Shown piece by piece: positions 18,734-28,681 of a DNA stretch of 55,468 nucleotides (the stretch's first letter is position 1; each line of letters starts with the position of its first letter). This DNA is from JAJYTL01 sp046705265 (lineage in GTDB: Bacteria > Pseudomonadota > Alphaproteobacteria > Ferrovibrionales > Ferrovibrionaceae): assembly GCA_046705265.1 (NCBI GenBank), contig JBJKQL010000098.1, positions 1 through 55,468 of the forward strand. Reading direction: 5' to 3'. A program made the translations under genes and the position numbers. Under the pieces are notes generated by a model. It was given only the letters and a program-made list of their open reading frames with translations. It was not told the origin of the DNA and did no database searches.

Positions 18734-20251
18734 TTAAGGGGTCCGGACCGGGAATGGCAGGGCGAAACGGTCGGGGCTTCCCTTGTCCGCGGGTGAAACG
18801 TCCTGGCGATTCCACCAGCCGCCGCCAAGCGCCTGAAACAGCGCTGCCGTATCGGCGAAGCGATTTGCTTCAGCCTGCACCAAGTTGATCCGCGCCTGTT
18901 CGTACGTCCGGTCCGCGTTGAGTAGGGTGAGATAATCGATGGCGCCGATTTGAAACTGGCGTCGTGCAATGTCGAGGCTCGCCTTCGCCGCGCTCTCGGC
19001 GGCGGCCTGCGACTTAAGCGCCTTGGCGTCGAACTCGAGCGCGCGAAGCGCGTCGGCGACGTTCTGGAAGGCGCTCAGAACAACGCCGCGATAAAGCGCC
19101 GCCGCCTGATCATAGGCCGCGACCGCCGCTCGCCGCTTATGCAAAAGCTCGCCACCGTCGAACAACTTCTCCAACACGCTGCCGCCGATGTTCCACACCG
19201 GCGCGCTCGGCGAGAACAGGCGGCCGAAGCTGCTGGCCACGGAACCGTAGCCGCCGGTGATCGAGAATTGCGGCAGCTCGTTGGCGACGGCAACGCCGAT
19301 ATTCGCGCTGGCGGCGTGGAGCTGCGCTTCCGCGGCGCGCACATCCGGGCGCTGGCGCACGAGGTTCGACGGCAGGCTGACGGGAAGCGTTTTCGGCAGA
19401 TGCAGCGTCGCGAGATTGAAGGCGACGGTCGTGGCCTCGCTCGGGAAGCGGCCGGTGAGCGCGGCGAGCTGGTTCCGGGTCAGCGCAAGCTGCTTCTGCA
19501 GCGGCGGCAGGCTCGCTCTGGTTTGCGCGAGCTGGGCCTCCTGTGCCAGCACGGCGGCCCCTGAGGTCGCGCCAAGCGTCAACTGATGACGCATGAGGCG
19601 AAGCTGCTGGCTCTCGACGTCAATGATCTCCTGCGTCGCCGCGATCTCGTCACGAAGTTCGGCGTCGGTCACCGCCGCGGTGACCACGTTCGACGTCAGG
19701 GTGAGATAAGTCGCCTCAAGTTGAAAGCGTTGATACTGAGCTTGCGCCCTGAGCGATTCTACCTCTCGCCGCGCGCCGCCGAAGACGTCGGGCGCATATG
19801 AAATATCGAGCGAGGCGGTAACGACGCTGAGCCGTGGCGAAAAACCGGGCAGGCCGGAGCTTGCACCCGAGATTCGCTCTCGCGTCGCCGAGCCATTGAC
19901 ACTGACGGTTGGGAAAAGAGCCCCTTCGCCCGCGTAGACGTTCTCTTGTGCCTCCCGTAATGCTGCCTGTGCCGCATCGAGATCAGGATTCGATTTCAAC
20001 GCTTCCGTTATAAGCTGGTCGAGTGGTGCCGAGCGATAGAGCTGCCACCATGCGCCGGGAATGTCGCGGTCCTTGATGAAGTGCTGCGCCGCGCCGCCCA
20101 CGACATCGGCCGAGGCGGTCTGCTTCGGCAGCGGAGACTTGGTGTAGCGCGGAACCGTCGGCGCTGCCGGGCGAAGGAAATTCGGTCCGACCTCGCATGC
20201 CGCAAGCAGTAGTCCGGCGCCCATCAAGACCAGAAGACGCAACATCTTCAC
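18734..20251 (-). CDS. Outer-membrane efflux lipoprotein (NodT/OprM family)
   Basis: A 505-residue TolC-like channel protein. The signal peptide ends in the lipobox LLAAC with Cys19, and VGPNFLRPAAP right after it is the typical NodT-family N-terminus. Two long repeated helical halves contain the family patterns (PDLDAAQAALREAQ, ISYAPDVFGGARREVE, RQRPDVRAAEAQLHAASANIGVA and FDGGELLHKRRAA). It forms the outer-membrane exit of the tripartite pump. Its ATG overlaps the stop of the TetR gene by four bases, so regulator and pump are co-translated. Confidence 0.95.
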   Translation of the reverse strand: MKMLRLLVLMGAGLLLAACEVGPNFLRPAAPTVPRYTKSPLPKQTASADVVGGAAQHFIKDRDIPGAWWQLYRSAPLDQLITEALKSNPDLDAAQAALREAQENVYAGEGALFPTVSVNGSATRERISGASSGLPGFSPRLSVVTASLDISYAPDVFGGARREVESLRAQAQYQRFQLEATYLTLTSNVVTAAVTDAELRDEIAATQEIIDVESQQLRLMRHQLTLGATSGAAVLAQEAQLAQTRASLPPLQKQLALTRNQLAALTGRFPSEATTVAFNLATLHLPKTLPVSLPSNLVRQRPDVRAAEAQLHAASANIGVAVANELPQFSITGGYGSVASSFGRLFSPSAPVWNIGGSVLEKLFDGGELLHKRRAAVAAYDQAAALYRGVVLSAFQNVADALRALEFDAKALKSQAAAESAAKASLDIARRQFQIGAIDYLTLLNADRTYEQARINLVQAEANRFADTAALFQALGGGWWNRQDVSPADKGSPDRFALPFPVRTP

Positions 20252-20940
20252 CGCCTAGGGCCTTTCACGTCACGGAAGATCGCCTCGGTCTGCTCCCTCA
20301 CCAGTTTCTGAATCGCGTGAACGCGCTTTTCGTCCAACGCCCGCCAGCCGAGCTTGCGCCGGGCGCCGACCGAGCAGAAAATCTGCACCTGCCCCAGAAT
20401 CGCCATCGTGCGAAGCATGGTTGTTTGGTCGTGCGCGGCCTTGCCGGTGAGGCGGCCGATCAGTTCCGCGCAAGGCTTCAGCATATGCTGGCTGAAGCTT
20501 TGGTGCAGCGGTGCCAGCGTCGTTTCGCGTTCGATCTCGGCTCGCGAGAGAAAAACGCGCACGCTCTCTGAGTTTTCACGGGCGGCAAACAGCGTAGCCA
20601 TGGCATCGAGGAGGTCCGAAAGTAGCGCGAGCGAAGCCTCGCGCGAAAGCTTTTTGTTATCCTTGAGCGCGCCGCGCACACGCTTCGCCGTTGGCGCCAG
20701 CATGGCTTCCACATGATCGACGATGTCGTCGACCACGGCGCGATAGAGTCCTTCTTTGCTTCCGAAATAATAGGGGATGGCGGGGAGTTTCACCGCCGCT
20801 CGCTTCGCCAGCACGCGGGTGGTCGCGCCCTCGTAGCCTTCGGCAGCAAAGACCTCAAGCGCCGTCTCGATCAGCCGTCGTCGCGTGTCCTCGCCACGCT
20901 GATAGATGCCGGGCCGATAGTGAACCGCGCGCTTTGCCAT
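20248..20940 (-). CDS. TetR/AcrR family transcriptional regulator (CerR-like C-terminus)
   Basis: A 230-residue repressor. The N-terminal helix-turn-helix covers about residues 18-63 (RRRLIETALEVFAAEGYEGATTRVLAKRA, ending in YYFGSKEGLY). The C-terminal part resembles the CerR (DUF1956) ligand domain. It is the first gene of the efflux operon and overlaps the OMF start (ATGA). It probably autoregulates the operon through the promoter just upstream, which is the usual logic for TetR-controlled pumps; the inducer is unknown. Confidence 0.92.
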   Translation of the reverse strand: MAKRAVHYRPGIYQRGEDTRRRLIETALEVFAAEGYEGATTRVLAKRAAVKLPAIPYYFGSKEGLYRAVVDDIVDHVEAMLAPTAKRVRGALKDNKKLSREASLALLSDLLDAMATLFAARENSESVRVFLSRAEIERETTLAPLHQSFSQHMLKPCAELIGRLTGKAAHDQTTMLRTMAILGQVQIFCSVGARRKLGWRALDEKRVHAIQKLVREQTEAIFRDVKGPRR

Positions 20941-20963
20941 GGACCGTCCCTTGGAACCGGTCG

Positions 20964-20992
20964 CCTATATCTCTTTCGGTCGATAATGTCAA
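20964..20992 (-). promoter_or_regulatory. Sigma70-type promoter of the TetR-efflux operon
   Basis: On the minus strand a perfect TTGACA (20987-20992) is followed by a 17-base spacer and TATAGG (20964-20969), 24 bases before the TetR start codon. A -35 identical to consensus is uncommon in such GC-rich DNA. The short leader leaves room for TetR binding over the promoter, but I see no clean palindrome that would define the operator. Confidence 0.6.
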
Positions 20993-21146
20993 ATGATACA
21001 AATTCTCACATGCCGCACTGTGGATTGCGACGTCGTCAATCCGTGACGGTATAGCCAAGCCGGGCGGCATGGCCGAACGGTTATCCTTTGTGGGGTGCAA
21101 ACGGCGCTTTTTTGACCGTTCCGTTACGTCGCCGCCGGCCGTGGCG

Positions 21147-21902
<756 letters not shown>

Positions 21903-21996
21903 CCTTCGCTCCTTGACCTTGGGTGTGGTTTCGTCTGCTTGGCAACTCATGCCGGCATCGTTTCCTCCCGGCCTTTGTCGCCTTCACAATCCGGGC

Positions 21997-24381
21997 TCAG
22001 TCCTCGGCGCGATGCAAAAGACGGAAGAGGCGTTGCGGTGTTGCCGGCAGTTCGTTGACATCGATATCTTCCGGCGCGAGGGCATCGCTGATCGCATTGG
22101 CGATGGCGGCAACGGCGCCGATGGTGCCACCTTCGCCCATGCCACGGAAACCACCGACGGTCGAGGGTGATTCGGCCGCGATGTGATGCGCCTCGATTGG
22201 CGGGATTTCGCAAGCGCCCGGCATGACGTAGTCGACAAAGCTCGCGCTCAAAAGCTGGCCCTTGTCGTCATAGACCACTTCCTCGGTCAAGGCCGCGCCG
22301 ATGCCTTGCGCCACGCCGCCGTGAACTTGGCCGTCGACAATGAGCGGATTTATCACCCGGCCACAGTCTTCGACCGCGACATAGCGAAGCGGCGTCACCT
22401 TGCAGGTTTCGGGATCGACCTCGACCACCGCGATATGGGTCGCCGAGGTGGTGGTGCCGAAATAGGGGTCATAGACCTTGCTCGCCTCGAGGTGCTCCTG
22501 CAGCTCCTTCGGGATGCGGCCGATCTCGGAATAGACCGCGCGGGCGAGGTCGCGGAAGCTCAGGCGCCGGTCAGTGCCTTTGACGAAAATCTGGCCTGCG
22601 GCGGCATCGAGGTCGTCGGGTGCGGCTTCCAAGAGATGGGCGGCGATCCGCATCGCCTTCTCGCGCACCGCGCGTGCGGCGAGCAGCGCGGCCCCGCCGC
22701 CCAAAACCGCGCTGCGGCTTGCGTAGGTGCCGGTGCCATGCGCTACCTCGGCGCTGTCGCCATGGATGACGCGCACATCGGCGACACCGACGCCGAGCGT
22801 TTCCGCGACCACTTGCGCGAGCGTGGTCTCGAGCCCTTGGCCGTGCGAGGCGATGCCGAAGGTTGCGGTCACGGCACCGGTGGAATCGATCCTCACCTTG
22901 GCGCTTTCGGTTCCGGTATTGATCGGCATGCCGGGAGCGGCGGAAATACGCGAGCCGAGGCCGGTGAGTTCGGCATAGGAGGCGAAGCCGATGCCGAGCC
23001 GACGGCCTTTATCTCTTGCCTTCGTCTGTTCCGCGCGCAAGGCGTCGTAGCCGATCGCCTTGCGGGCTTCGATCAGGCATTCAGTGAAGCCCGCCTGATC
23101 CCAAACCAGACCGGACGGCGCCTTATAGGGAAACTCATCGTCGGCGATGAAGTTGCGAAGCCGGATTTCGCCAGGATCGAGGCCGAGCTTCTTCGCCGCC
23201 ATGTCCATCAGCCGCTCGGCGACGAAAGTCGCGACCGGGCGGCCGACGCCGCGATAGGGGCCGGACGGTGCTTTCGGCGTCGCCACCGCCTGCACGGCGC
23301 CGCGGTAGTTCGGCACGCGATAGGGTCCGGTGAGGAAACTCACGACTTGCACCGGCTCGATCGCCGCCGTCCAGGGATAGATGGAATAGGCGCCGATGTC
23401 GCCGATCGCCGTCGCGATCAGGGCAAGGATGCGGCCCGCCGCGTCAAGGCCCATCTCGGCGTCGACGGCTTCGTCGAAGGCTTGGCCGGTCGAGGCCAGG
23501 TCCTCAAGCCTGTCGCCGACCCATTTGACCGGCCGGCCGAGCCGGCGCGCAAGCGCCGCGGCCAGAATCTCCTCCGGATAAAGCGAGCATTTCCCGCCAA
23601 AGCCGCCGCCGACATCCGGCGCCACCACGCGCACGCGATGACCGGGAAGATCCAGAATCTCGACCAGGGCATCGCGGATGATGCCGGGCACTTGGGTCGT
23701 GCTATGCAACGTTAGCACGCCACGACCCGGATCGTATTCGGCGAGACAGGCGCGGTTCTCGATCGCGGCCGGCGTCTTGCGATGGAAACGGAAGCGGCCA
23801 CGTACGCGGATCGCGGCTTCGGCCATCACCGTTTCCGGGTCGCCGCGGGAAAATTCCCGTGCTGCGAGGATGTTGGTCTCCGCTTCCTCGTGCAAAAGCG
23901 GCGCGTTGGGCTCTATCGCCGTTGCCGCGTCGACAGCGACGGCAAGCGGTTCATAGGCGACCTCGATCGATTCGGCCGCGTCCTCGGCGATGTAGCGATT
24001 CTCCGCCACCACCGCGGCGACCGGCTCGCCGACATAGCGCACCTTGTCGCGAGCGAGCGGTAACGTCGCGGTCGCATGATAGTTCCGCATGCGCGAGATT
24101 GCGAAAATCGGCTTGACTGGGCCCGGAAGCGTGGTGGCGGTGAAAACGTCAATGACACCGGGGATTCGCTTCGCGGCCGCCGTCTCGATGCCAATAACGC
24201 GGGCGTGCGGCTGCTCGCTGCGGCGGATCGCGAGGTGCACTAGCCCCGGCCGCTTCATGTCGGCAACGTAGCTGCCGTGGCCGGTGAGAAAGCGCGGGTC
24301 CTCGAGGCGCGCGACGCGGGCGCCGATCAGTTTCGGCCGCTCATCGGGCGGGAATTCCGTTTGCGCGCTACGCTCAATCAT
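21997..24381 (-). CDS. Molybdenum hydroxylase large subunit (xanthine oxidase family, CoxL form II-like)
   Basis: A 794-residue molybdopterin-cytosine-dinucleotide-binding catalytic subunit. Motifs are GGGFGGK (258-264), QVPG (230-233) and GEGG with the catalytic Glu750. The active-site loop reads PYRGVGR (375-381). True CO dehydrogenase (form I) has AYxCSFR, while form II-like enzymes have AYRGAGR, so this is not an authentic CO dehydrogenase. It probably hydroxylates an aldehyde or N-heterocycle. The start overlaps the end of the metallo-hydrolase gene by eight bases. With the FAD and 2Fe-2S subunits upstream it forms an L2M2S2-type enzyme. Confidence 0.92.
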   Translation of the reverse strand: MIERSAQTEFPPDERPKLIGARVARLEDPRFLTGHGSYVADMKRPGLVHLAIRRSEQPHARVIGIETAAAKRIPGVIDVFTATTLPGPVKPIFAISRMRNYHATATLPLARDKVRYVGEPVAAVVAENRYIAEDAAESIEVAYEPLAVAVDAATAIEPNAPLLHEEAETNILAAREFSRGDPETVMAEAAIRVRGRFRFHRKTPAAIENRACLAEYDPGRGVLTLHSTTQVPGIIRDALVEILDLPGHRVRVVAPDVGGGFGGKCSLYPEEILAAALARRLGRPVKWVGDRLEDLASTGQAFDEAVDAEMGLDAAGRILALIATAIGDIGAYSIYPWTAAIEPVQVVSFLTGPYRVPNYRGAVQAVATPKAPSGPYRGVGRPVATFVAERLMDMAAKKLGLDPGEIRLRNFIADDEFPYKAPSGLVWDQAGFTECLIEARKAIGYDALRAEQTKARDKGRRLGIGFASYAELTGLGSRISAAPGMPINTGTESAKVRIDSTGAVTATFGIASHGQGLETTLAQVVAETLGVGVADVRVIHGDSAEVAHGTGTYASRSAVLGGGAALLAARAVREKAMRIAAHLLEAAPDDLDAAAGQIFVKGTDRRLSFRDLARAVYSEIGRIPKELQEHLEASKVYDPYFGTTTSATHIAVVEVDPETCKVTPLRYVAVEDCGRVINPLIVDGQVHGGVAQGIGAALTEEVVYDDKGQLLSASFVDYVMPGACEIPPIEAHHIAAESPSTVGGFRGMGEGGTIGAVAAIANAISDALAPEDIDVNELPATPQRLFRLLHRAED

Positions 24382-25147
24382 AAGCCTCGGCGCCTTTCTT
24401 CAGGCTTTGCCATTGTTCCGGATCGTGACCGCAAAGAACGGTCGCGCCTTGGCGCTCAAGGCGGCGAATTTCGTCCAGGGACTTGCGGAAAAGGTCGCCG
24501 CTCCAGCTGTTTTTCGGTGCGTGATCGCGCTCCAGACTGACGCGCACGCTCAAGGCATCCGCGGCGAGCAGGAAGCGCCCGCTATTCTCCAGCGTGGCCA
24601 GGGCGCCAATCGATCCCGGCGTGTGGCCGGGCAGCGGCAGCAGTACGATCCGTTCGTCGCCGAAAACGTCATATTCGGCGTCGATGGTCTCGATCGGGAG
24701 GCCGGTGTCCCATTCGGCGCGGAAGTAACCCTTACCCTCGTTGGCCGAGTCGCGCGCCACCTCCATCTCGTGGGCGTGAACGATGAAGGACGCCCGCCCG
24801 AAGAACGCATTGCAGCCGCAGTGATCCATGTGGAAATGGGAATTGACCACAAGGTCGATATCATTCGGCGCCAAGCCGATACGGCCAAGCTCCGCGAGCA
24901 CATTATCGTCTGCGGCCATCGCCGGCACGATGCTTTTCGCGAGACCGCCCCAGCGCGCCGCGGCGTCGGTCGCGACGGAGGGGTGACAGCCGCTGTCAAA
25001 CAGGACGTTGCCTTGCGCGTGGCGAAGCAAAATGCAAGAGCAGGGAAAGACTACCATGCTATCCCGCGTCTCATCCGGGTAGTACGTCGCCGCACGAACC
25101 TTGAGCTTACCGCCCGAGAGCACATGCATCTTCATCGCCGGTTCCAT
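24374..25147 (-). CDS. Metallo-beta-lactamase-fold hydrolase (lactonase-like)
   Basis: A 257-residue MBL-fold enzyme. The metal site HFHMDH (His104, His106, Asp108, His109) is complete. LPLPGHTPGS gives the third His ligand, LLAADAL the bridging Asp, and GHDPEQW the last His. The overall pattern resembles AttM/AiiA-type N-acyl-homoserine lactonases. The start shares one base with the stop of the 2Fe-2S subunit gene (TAATG), with GGGGGAG ahead. Its placement inside the Mo-hydroxylase operon, before the large subunit, suggests it hydrolyses the lactone or ring product of that enzyme rather than a quorum signal. This is inference. Confidence 0.9.
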   Translation of the reverse strand: MEPAMKMHVLSGGKLKVRAATYYPDETRDSMVVFPCSCILLRHAQGNVLFDSGCHPSVATDAAARWGGLAKSIVPAMAADDNVLAELGRIGLAPNDIDLVVNSHFHMDHCGCNAFFGRASFIVHAHEMEVARDSANEGKGYFRAEWDTGLPIETIDAEYDVFGDERIVLLPLPGHTPGSIGALATLENSGRFLLAADALSVRVSLERDHAPKNSWSGDLFRKSLDEIRRLERQGATVLCGHDPEQWQSLKKGAEAYD

Positions 25148-25653
25148 TATTGTGTTTCTCCCCCTTCCGATCTGTTCCGCATTCTCGCGGCGGCGCGAAG
25201 CGCGCGAACGATATGTTCATAACCGGTACAGCGACAAAGATTGCCGGAGAGTCCGTCGCGAATTTCCTCATCGCTTGTTAGTGGGTATTTTTTCAGCATG
25301 TCGATCGCAGTCATCAACATGCCCGGGGTGCAGAAACCGCATTGCAGAGCGTGATGGGTGCGAAACGCCTCCTGCAGTGGATGCAACTGTTCGGTCGTTC
25401 CCAGGCTTTCCACGGTTTCGATCTCGGCGCCGTCGGTCTGCGCCGCGAAGGTAAGGCAGGATCGCACGCTGTCGCCATTCATCAACACGGTGCAGGCACC
25501 ACAGATCCCATGCTCGCAGCCGACATGGGTTCCTGTAAGGTTCAGGGTTTCGCGCAGGAAGTCGGCCAAGAGGAGCCGCGCCTCGACTGTCTTCTCGTAT
25601 AGTATGCCGTTCACCTTGACGCGGATCGCTATCTCGTTTTCCGGGGCAGTCAT
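25147..25653 (-). CDS. Molybdenum hydroxylase 2Fe-2S subunit (CoxS-like)
   Basis: A 168-residue electron-transfer subunit with two [2Fe-2S] clusters. The plant-ferredoxin-type site uses Cys46, Cys51, Cys54 and Cys66 (GCEHGICGACTV). The second, all-helical site uses Cys105, Cys108, Cys140 and Cys142 (QCGFCTPG and NLCRCTGY). I set the start at ATG 25653, which overlaps the FAD-subunit stop by four bases (ATGA); a longer frame begins at 25680. Length is usual for the family. Confidence 0.95.
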   Translation of the reverse strand: MTAPENEIAIRVKVNGILYEKTVEARLLLADFLRETLNLTGTHVGCEHGICGACTVLMNGDSVRSCLTFAAQTDGAEIETVESLGTTEQLHPLQEAFRTHHALQCGFCTPGMLMTAIDMLKKYPLTSDEEIRDGLSGNLCRCTGYEHIVRALRAAARMRNRSEGGETQ

Positions 25654-26525
25654 GACCATGCGCCCTCTGCGCGGCGCCAAGCGCCGTGGAGCGCTCGGGC
25701 GGTCAACGACCGGATCAGGTGGTGGCGGAAATCGGCCGAAGCGTGAAGATCGCTGCTGGGCTCGACCGCGTCTGCCGCCGCGTCTGCCGCTTCTTTGATG
25801 GGAGCTTGATCTTTCGTACAGCCGGTGATCAAGGTTTCGGCGGGGGTAACGCGCATGGCGCCGTCGCCGCTACCGATCACGGCGATACGGCAGGTGTGGC
25901 AAAGGCCGTCTTTAATCGTCACCGCTGCCGCGGCAGCGGCGAGGGCAAAATCGCCACGGCGCTCGGACATTTCCTCGAAGCCCCAACCGGTGCCGGGCGG
26001 CAGCGCCGGCCAGGTGACCTCTGTCACCATTTCGTCCTCTTTGAGCGCGGTGGTTAGCGCGCCGCGGAAGAAATCCCGGGCCTTGATCCGGCGCTTGCCG
26101 CGGCGGCTCACGGCCTCGATTTCGGCATCTAGAAGCTGTGCCATCAGCGGCAGCTCGGCGGCCGGATCGGCATGTGACAGGCTGCCGCCTAGCGTGCCGC
26201 GGTTGCGGATCGCGAGATGGGCGACATGGTGCATCGCGGCCCCAAGCACGGGAAGGCGTTGCGCCACCGGCGCCGATATCTCGATCTGCCGGTGGCGTGT
26301 CAGCGCGCCGATGACAAGGCCGCCGGCCTCGTCGCGGATATAGTCGAGGCCGGGAATGCGGTTGATGTCGACCACGACGGCTGGACGCACCAGCCGGAAG
26401 TTCAGCATCGGCACCAGGCTTTGCCCGCCGGCCAAAAGCTTCGCCTCGCCCCCCGCTTCGGCCAGCAGGGCCGCCGCTTCCTCAACGCTCCGCATGGTGG
26501 CATAGGCAAATGGCGGCGGCTTCAT
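25650..26525 (-). CDS. Molybdenum hydroxylase FAD-binding subunit (CoxM-like)
   Basis: A 291-residue flavoprotein subunit. ATG 26525 is supported by AAGGA five bases upstream. Two FAD-binding motifs are present: LLAGGQSLVP (31-39) and the TLGGSLSHADPAAE loop. The C-terminal CO-dehydrogenase-flavoprotein domain follows. It transfers electrons from the 2Fe-2S clusters to a quinone or another acceptor. It is the first gene of the operon coxM-coxS-MBL-coxL-SDR. Confidence 0.95.
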   Translation of the reverse strand: MKPPPFAYATMRSVEEAAALLAEAGGEAKLLAGGQSLVPMLNFRLVRPAVVVDINRIPGLDYIRDEAGGLVIGALTRHRQIEISAPVAQRLPVLGAAMHHVAHLAIRNRGTLGGSLSHADPAAELPLMAQLLDAEIEAVSRRGKRRIKARDFFRGALTTALKEDEMVTEVTWPALPPGTGWGFEEMSERRGDFALAAAAAAVTIKDGLCHTCRIAVIGSGDGAMRVTPAETLITGCTKDQAPIKEAADAAADAVEPSSDLHASADFRHHLIRSLTARALHGAWRRAEGAWS

Positions 26526-27139
26526 CTTTGTCCTTCTTGGCCTCAGCGCGAGTTGCGGGGCGTGAGTCCCGTATCCAGGCAAACCCCTGAAGGCCTGTCA
26601 AGGTGGGCGGGTGGTGTCCCATGGGGACATAAAAGCGAGACAAGCGATGCGTCAGTGCCGGCGTTCGCCGAGCGGAATCCGATCTTTTCCCCACCGGTCC
26701 CGTGACGCCGACTTAAGCATGTCCTGTGGCGCAGCAACGTTTGCGCCTAACCCTCGCGCCAATTGATGTCCTGCGCATGGCACGCTGGCGAGAGCGCTGC
26801 CGATAACAACAGGGCGAGAAAGTTCGTCGACGCCGTGCTCAGAATTGTCCTTGCCGTCATCAATTTCACGGGTCCGTGACAATCGCGGACTCGGTTGTGC
26901 CTCGATGTCGGTATAAATCGGCTTTCGCGTGGCTAATGCTGCCGGTCGGCTCTCGTTTAACCTGCTATGGGCCGAACGCTGCAATACGAGCCGCTTTACC
27001 ACAGACGCCCTCGCGCGGGTGGAACCGGCTGTATTTCCGCCACTATTTACGGCAAGCGGCGTTAGGGAAGCGGAAACCATTACTTGGCTAGACTAGAACG
27101 CACCTTGGCCCCGGCCTACATCCATGGGACACCGCAGCG
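26526..27139. other. Divergent intergenic region, 614 bases
   Basis: No gene is supported. The 142-codon minus-strand frame at 26652-27080 has no recognisable domain and starts in the middle of the region. The left part holds the candidate promoter and palindrome for the Mo-hydroxylase operon. The right part must contain the promoter for the receiver gene at 27140, but I see no convincing hexamer pair there. Confidence 0.4.
26596..26629 (-). promoter_or_regulatory. Candidate promoter and activator site of the Mo-hydroxylase operon
   Basis: On the minus strand TTGACA lies at 26596-26601, about 70 bases before the FAD-subunit start, with a weak -10 (TGGATA) 18 bases downstream. The inverted repeat TGTCCC-ATG-GGGACA is at 26615-26629, 13 bases upstream of the -35. 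That position would suit an activator. The binding protein is unknown. Confidence 0.35.
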
Positions 27140-27502
27140 ATGGCGAGCGTTCTCGTGATTGATGACGAGTCGACAATACGCGCACTTGTCCGGCGTATTC
27201 TGAGTTCGGCTCGCTATAGTGTGACTGAAGCTGCCGACGGGAGGGACGGGTTGGAGTATCTGGCTGCGGAACGGCCCGCCGTCGTGATCACCGATATTTT
27301 CATGCCGAACATGGAAGGCCTCGAGACGATCCGCGAAATCCGCCGGCGGAGTCCGGATACAAAGATCCTGGCTATATCCGGAAGTGATTTCAGCCCTAAA
27401 TATCTCGGCACCGCCCAGCTGTTCGGCGCGGATGCGGTTCTCCGGAAACCTTTCAGAGCAGCGGAGCTTTTAGAGACCGTCAATCGGCTCGCAGCGAGTT
27501 GA
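27140..27502 (+). CDS. Single-domain response regulator (CheY-like receiver)
   Basis: A 120-residue receiver domain only. The acidic pair Asp8/Asp9, the phospho-acceptor Asp52 (VVITDIFMPNMEG), Ser80 in the switch position and Lys103 (LRKPF) are all present, so it should be phosphorylated. No output domain is fused. It ends directly at the start of the receiver-EAL gene (stop at 27500-27502, next ATG at 27503), so the two form an operon. The partner kinase is not in the window. It probably relays phosphate or competes with the receiver of the EAL protein. Confidence 0.9.
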   Translation: MASVLVIDDESTIRALVRRILSSARYSVTEAADGRDGLEYLAAERPAVVITDIFMPNMEGLETIREIRRRSPDTKILAISGSDFSPKYLGTAQLFGADAVLRKPFRAAELLETVNRLAAS

Positions 27503-28681
27503 ATGCTCATGAAGGCACTGATCTTAGACGATGATCCGGCCATAGGACGGCTTGTGGGTCGCGTTGCGGCGCCATTCGGCTTTGCCTCGGACATCACTGT
27601 CGATAGTCAAAATTTCAGGCGCAGCTACGAGAGCGGCGTTCCCGACGTGATCTTCCTCGATCTTCGACTCGGCGAGACCGATGGCATCGAAGAACTTCGT
27701 TATCTCAGTCGGCGCTTGTACCGGAATCCACTTGTGCTCGTGAGCGGGTTTGATGAGAGAGTGCTGGGGACCTCCGAGCAACTAGCGAGCGGCCTTGGCC
27801 TCACGGTCATGGGAGCGCTGACAAAGCCCGTGCGTGTCGAGCGCTTGAAAGAAATTTTCGACCGTGTCAAGGCGCGGGGCGAGCCGTGTTCCGCAAATCG
27901 GCTTTTTGAGGCAATATTGCACAATGAACTTTTCCTTGAATATCAGCCGATCGTGACGCGCGAGCGACGAGCCGTCGCCGGTTTGGAAGCGTTGGTTCGC
28001 TGGAAGCATCCCGAAAACGGTCGTTTGATGCCCGATCAATTCATTCCGTTGGCGGCGCAATCGGTCGAGATCATTGATGCGCTTACGGATTGGGTGGTGG
28101 CGGCTGCGGCTCGGGAGAGGGAACGGCAGCGCTGGCAAGGATTTGACCTCCGCATGTCGGTGAACGTTCCAGGCGGAACGCTTCATAGTTTGGACTTTCC
28201 GGATCGCATTCAGGCCATTCTGCGCGAAGTCGGTGTTATGCCTGGTCAATTCTGCGTCGAGATCACTGAAACGGCATCGTCCGAGGAGTCGGTTCGAACC
28301 ATGGACATCGTGTGCCGCCTGCGCCTCAAAGGGATTGAGGTCGTGATCGACGACTTCGGAACCGGCTACTCGTCGTTGAAGAACCTTTGTCAGATACCGT
28401 TTTCCGCGCTGAAGATCGACAGGTCTTTTGTCGCCGAGATGACGACCTCGAGCGCCGCGCGGGCAATCGTCAAATCGACCATCGATCTCGCCCACAATAT
28501 GGACCTCAAGGCGATTGCGGACGGTGTTGAGACCGAGGAAACCGCCAATTTATTGGCGTCGCTTGGTGTGGATGCATTGCAAGGCTGTCTGATCGCGCCG
28601 CCGCTGCCCGTTGGCAGACTCGACAACTGGCTCGGCCGCTGCTCGGAGCGGTCAAACACGATCATGAGGCATCTGGCGTGA
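27503..28681 (+). CDS. Receiver-EAL protein, probable c-di-GMP phosphodiesterase
   Basis: A 392-residue protein with an N-terminal receiver (about 3-125: Asp10/Asp11, phospho-Asp53, Lys108) and a C-terminal EAL domain (about 135-380). EAL at 162-164, Asn221 (MSVNVPG), Glu253 (CVEITET), Asp283-Asp284 (DDFGTGYSS), Lys304 (LKIDRSF), Glu343 (GVE) and Gln360 are all present, so it should hydrolyse c-di-GMP. The loop reads ADGVETEE rather than the common AEGVETxxQ, a mild deviation. This arrangement recalls RocR-type regulators. ATG 27509 is an alternative start; neither has a clear ribosome site. Confidence 0.9.
   Translation: MLMKALILDDDPAIGRLVGRVAAPFGFASDITVDSQNFRRSYESGVPDVIFLDLRLGETDGIEELRYLSRRLYRNPLVLVSGFDERVLGTSEQLASGLGLTVMGALTKPVRVERLKEIFDRVKARGEPCSANRLFEAILHNELFLEYQPIVTRERRAVAGLEALVRWKHPENGRLMPDQFIPLAAQSVEIIDALTDWVVAAAARERERQRWQGFDLRMSVNVPGGTLHSLDFPDRIQAILREVGVMPGQFCVEITETASSEESVRTMDIVCRLRLKGIEVVIDDFGTGYSSLKNLCQIPFSALKIDRSFVAEMTTSSAARAIVKSTIDLAHNMDLKAIADGVETEETANLLASLGVDALQGCLIAPPLPVGRLDNWLGRCSERSNTIMRHLA

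Noticed and set aside
21997..26525. Authentic CO dehydrogenase (coxMSL)
   Set aside because: The active-site loop PYRGVGR lacks the Cys of AYxCSFR, so CO oxidation is not supported.
26652..27080. 142-codon minus-strand frame between the Mo-hydroxylase operon and the receiver gene
   Set aside because: No domain, mixed codon use, and it lies in a divergent promoter region.
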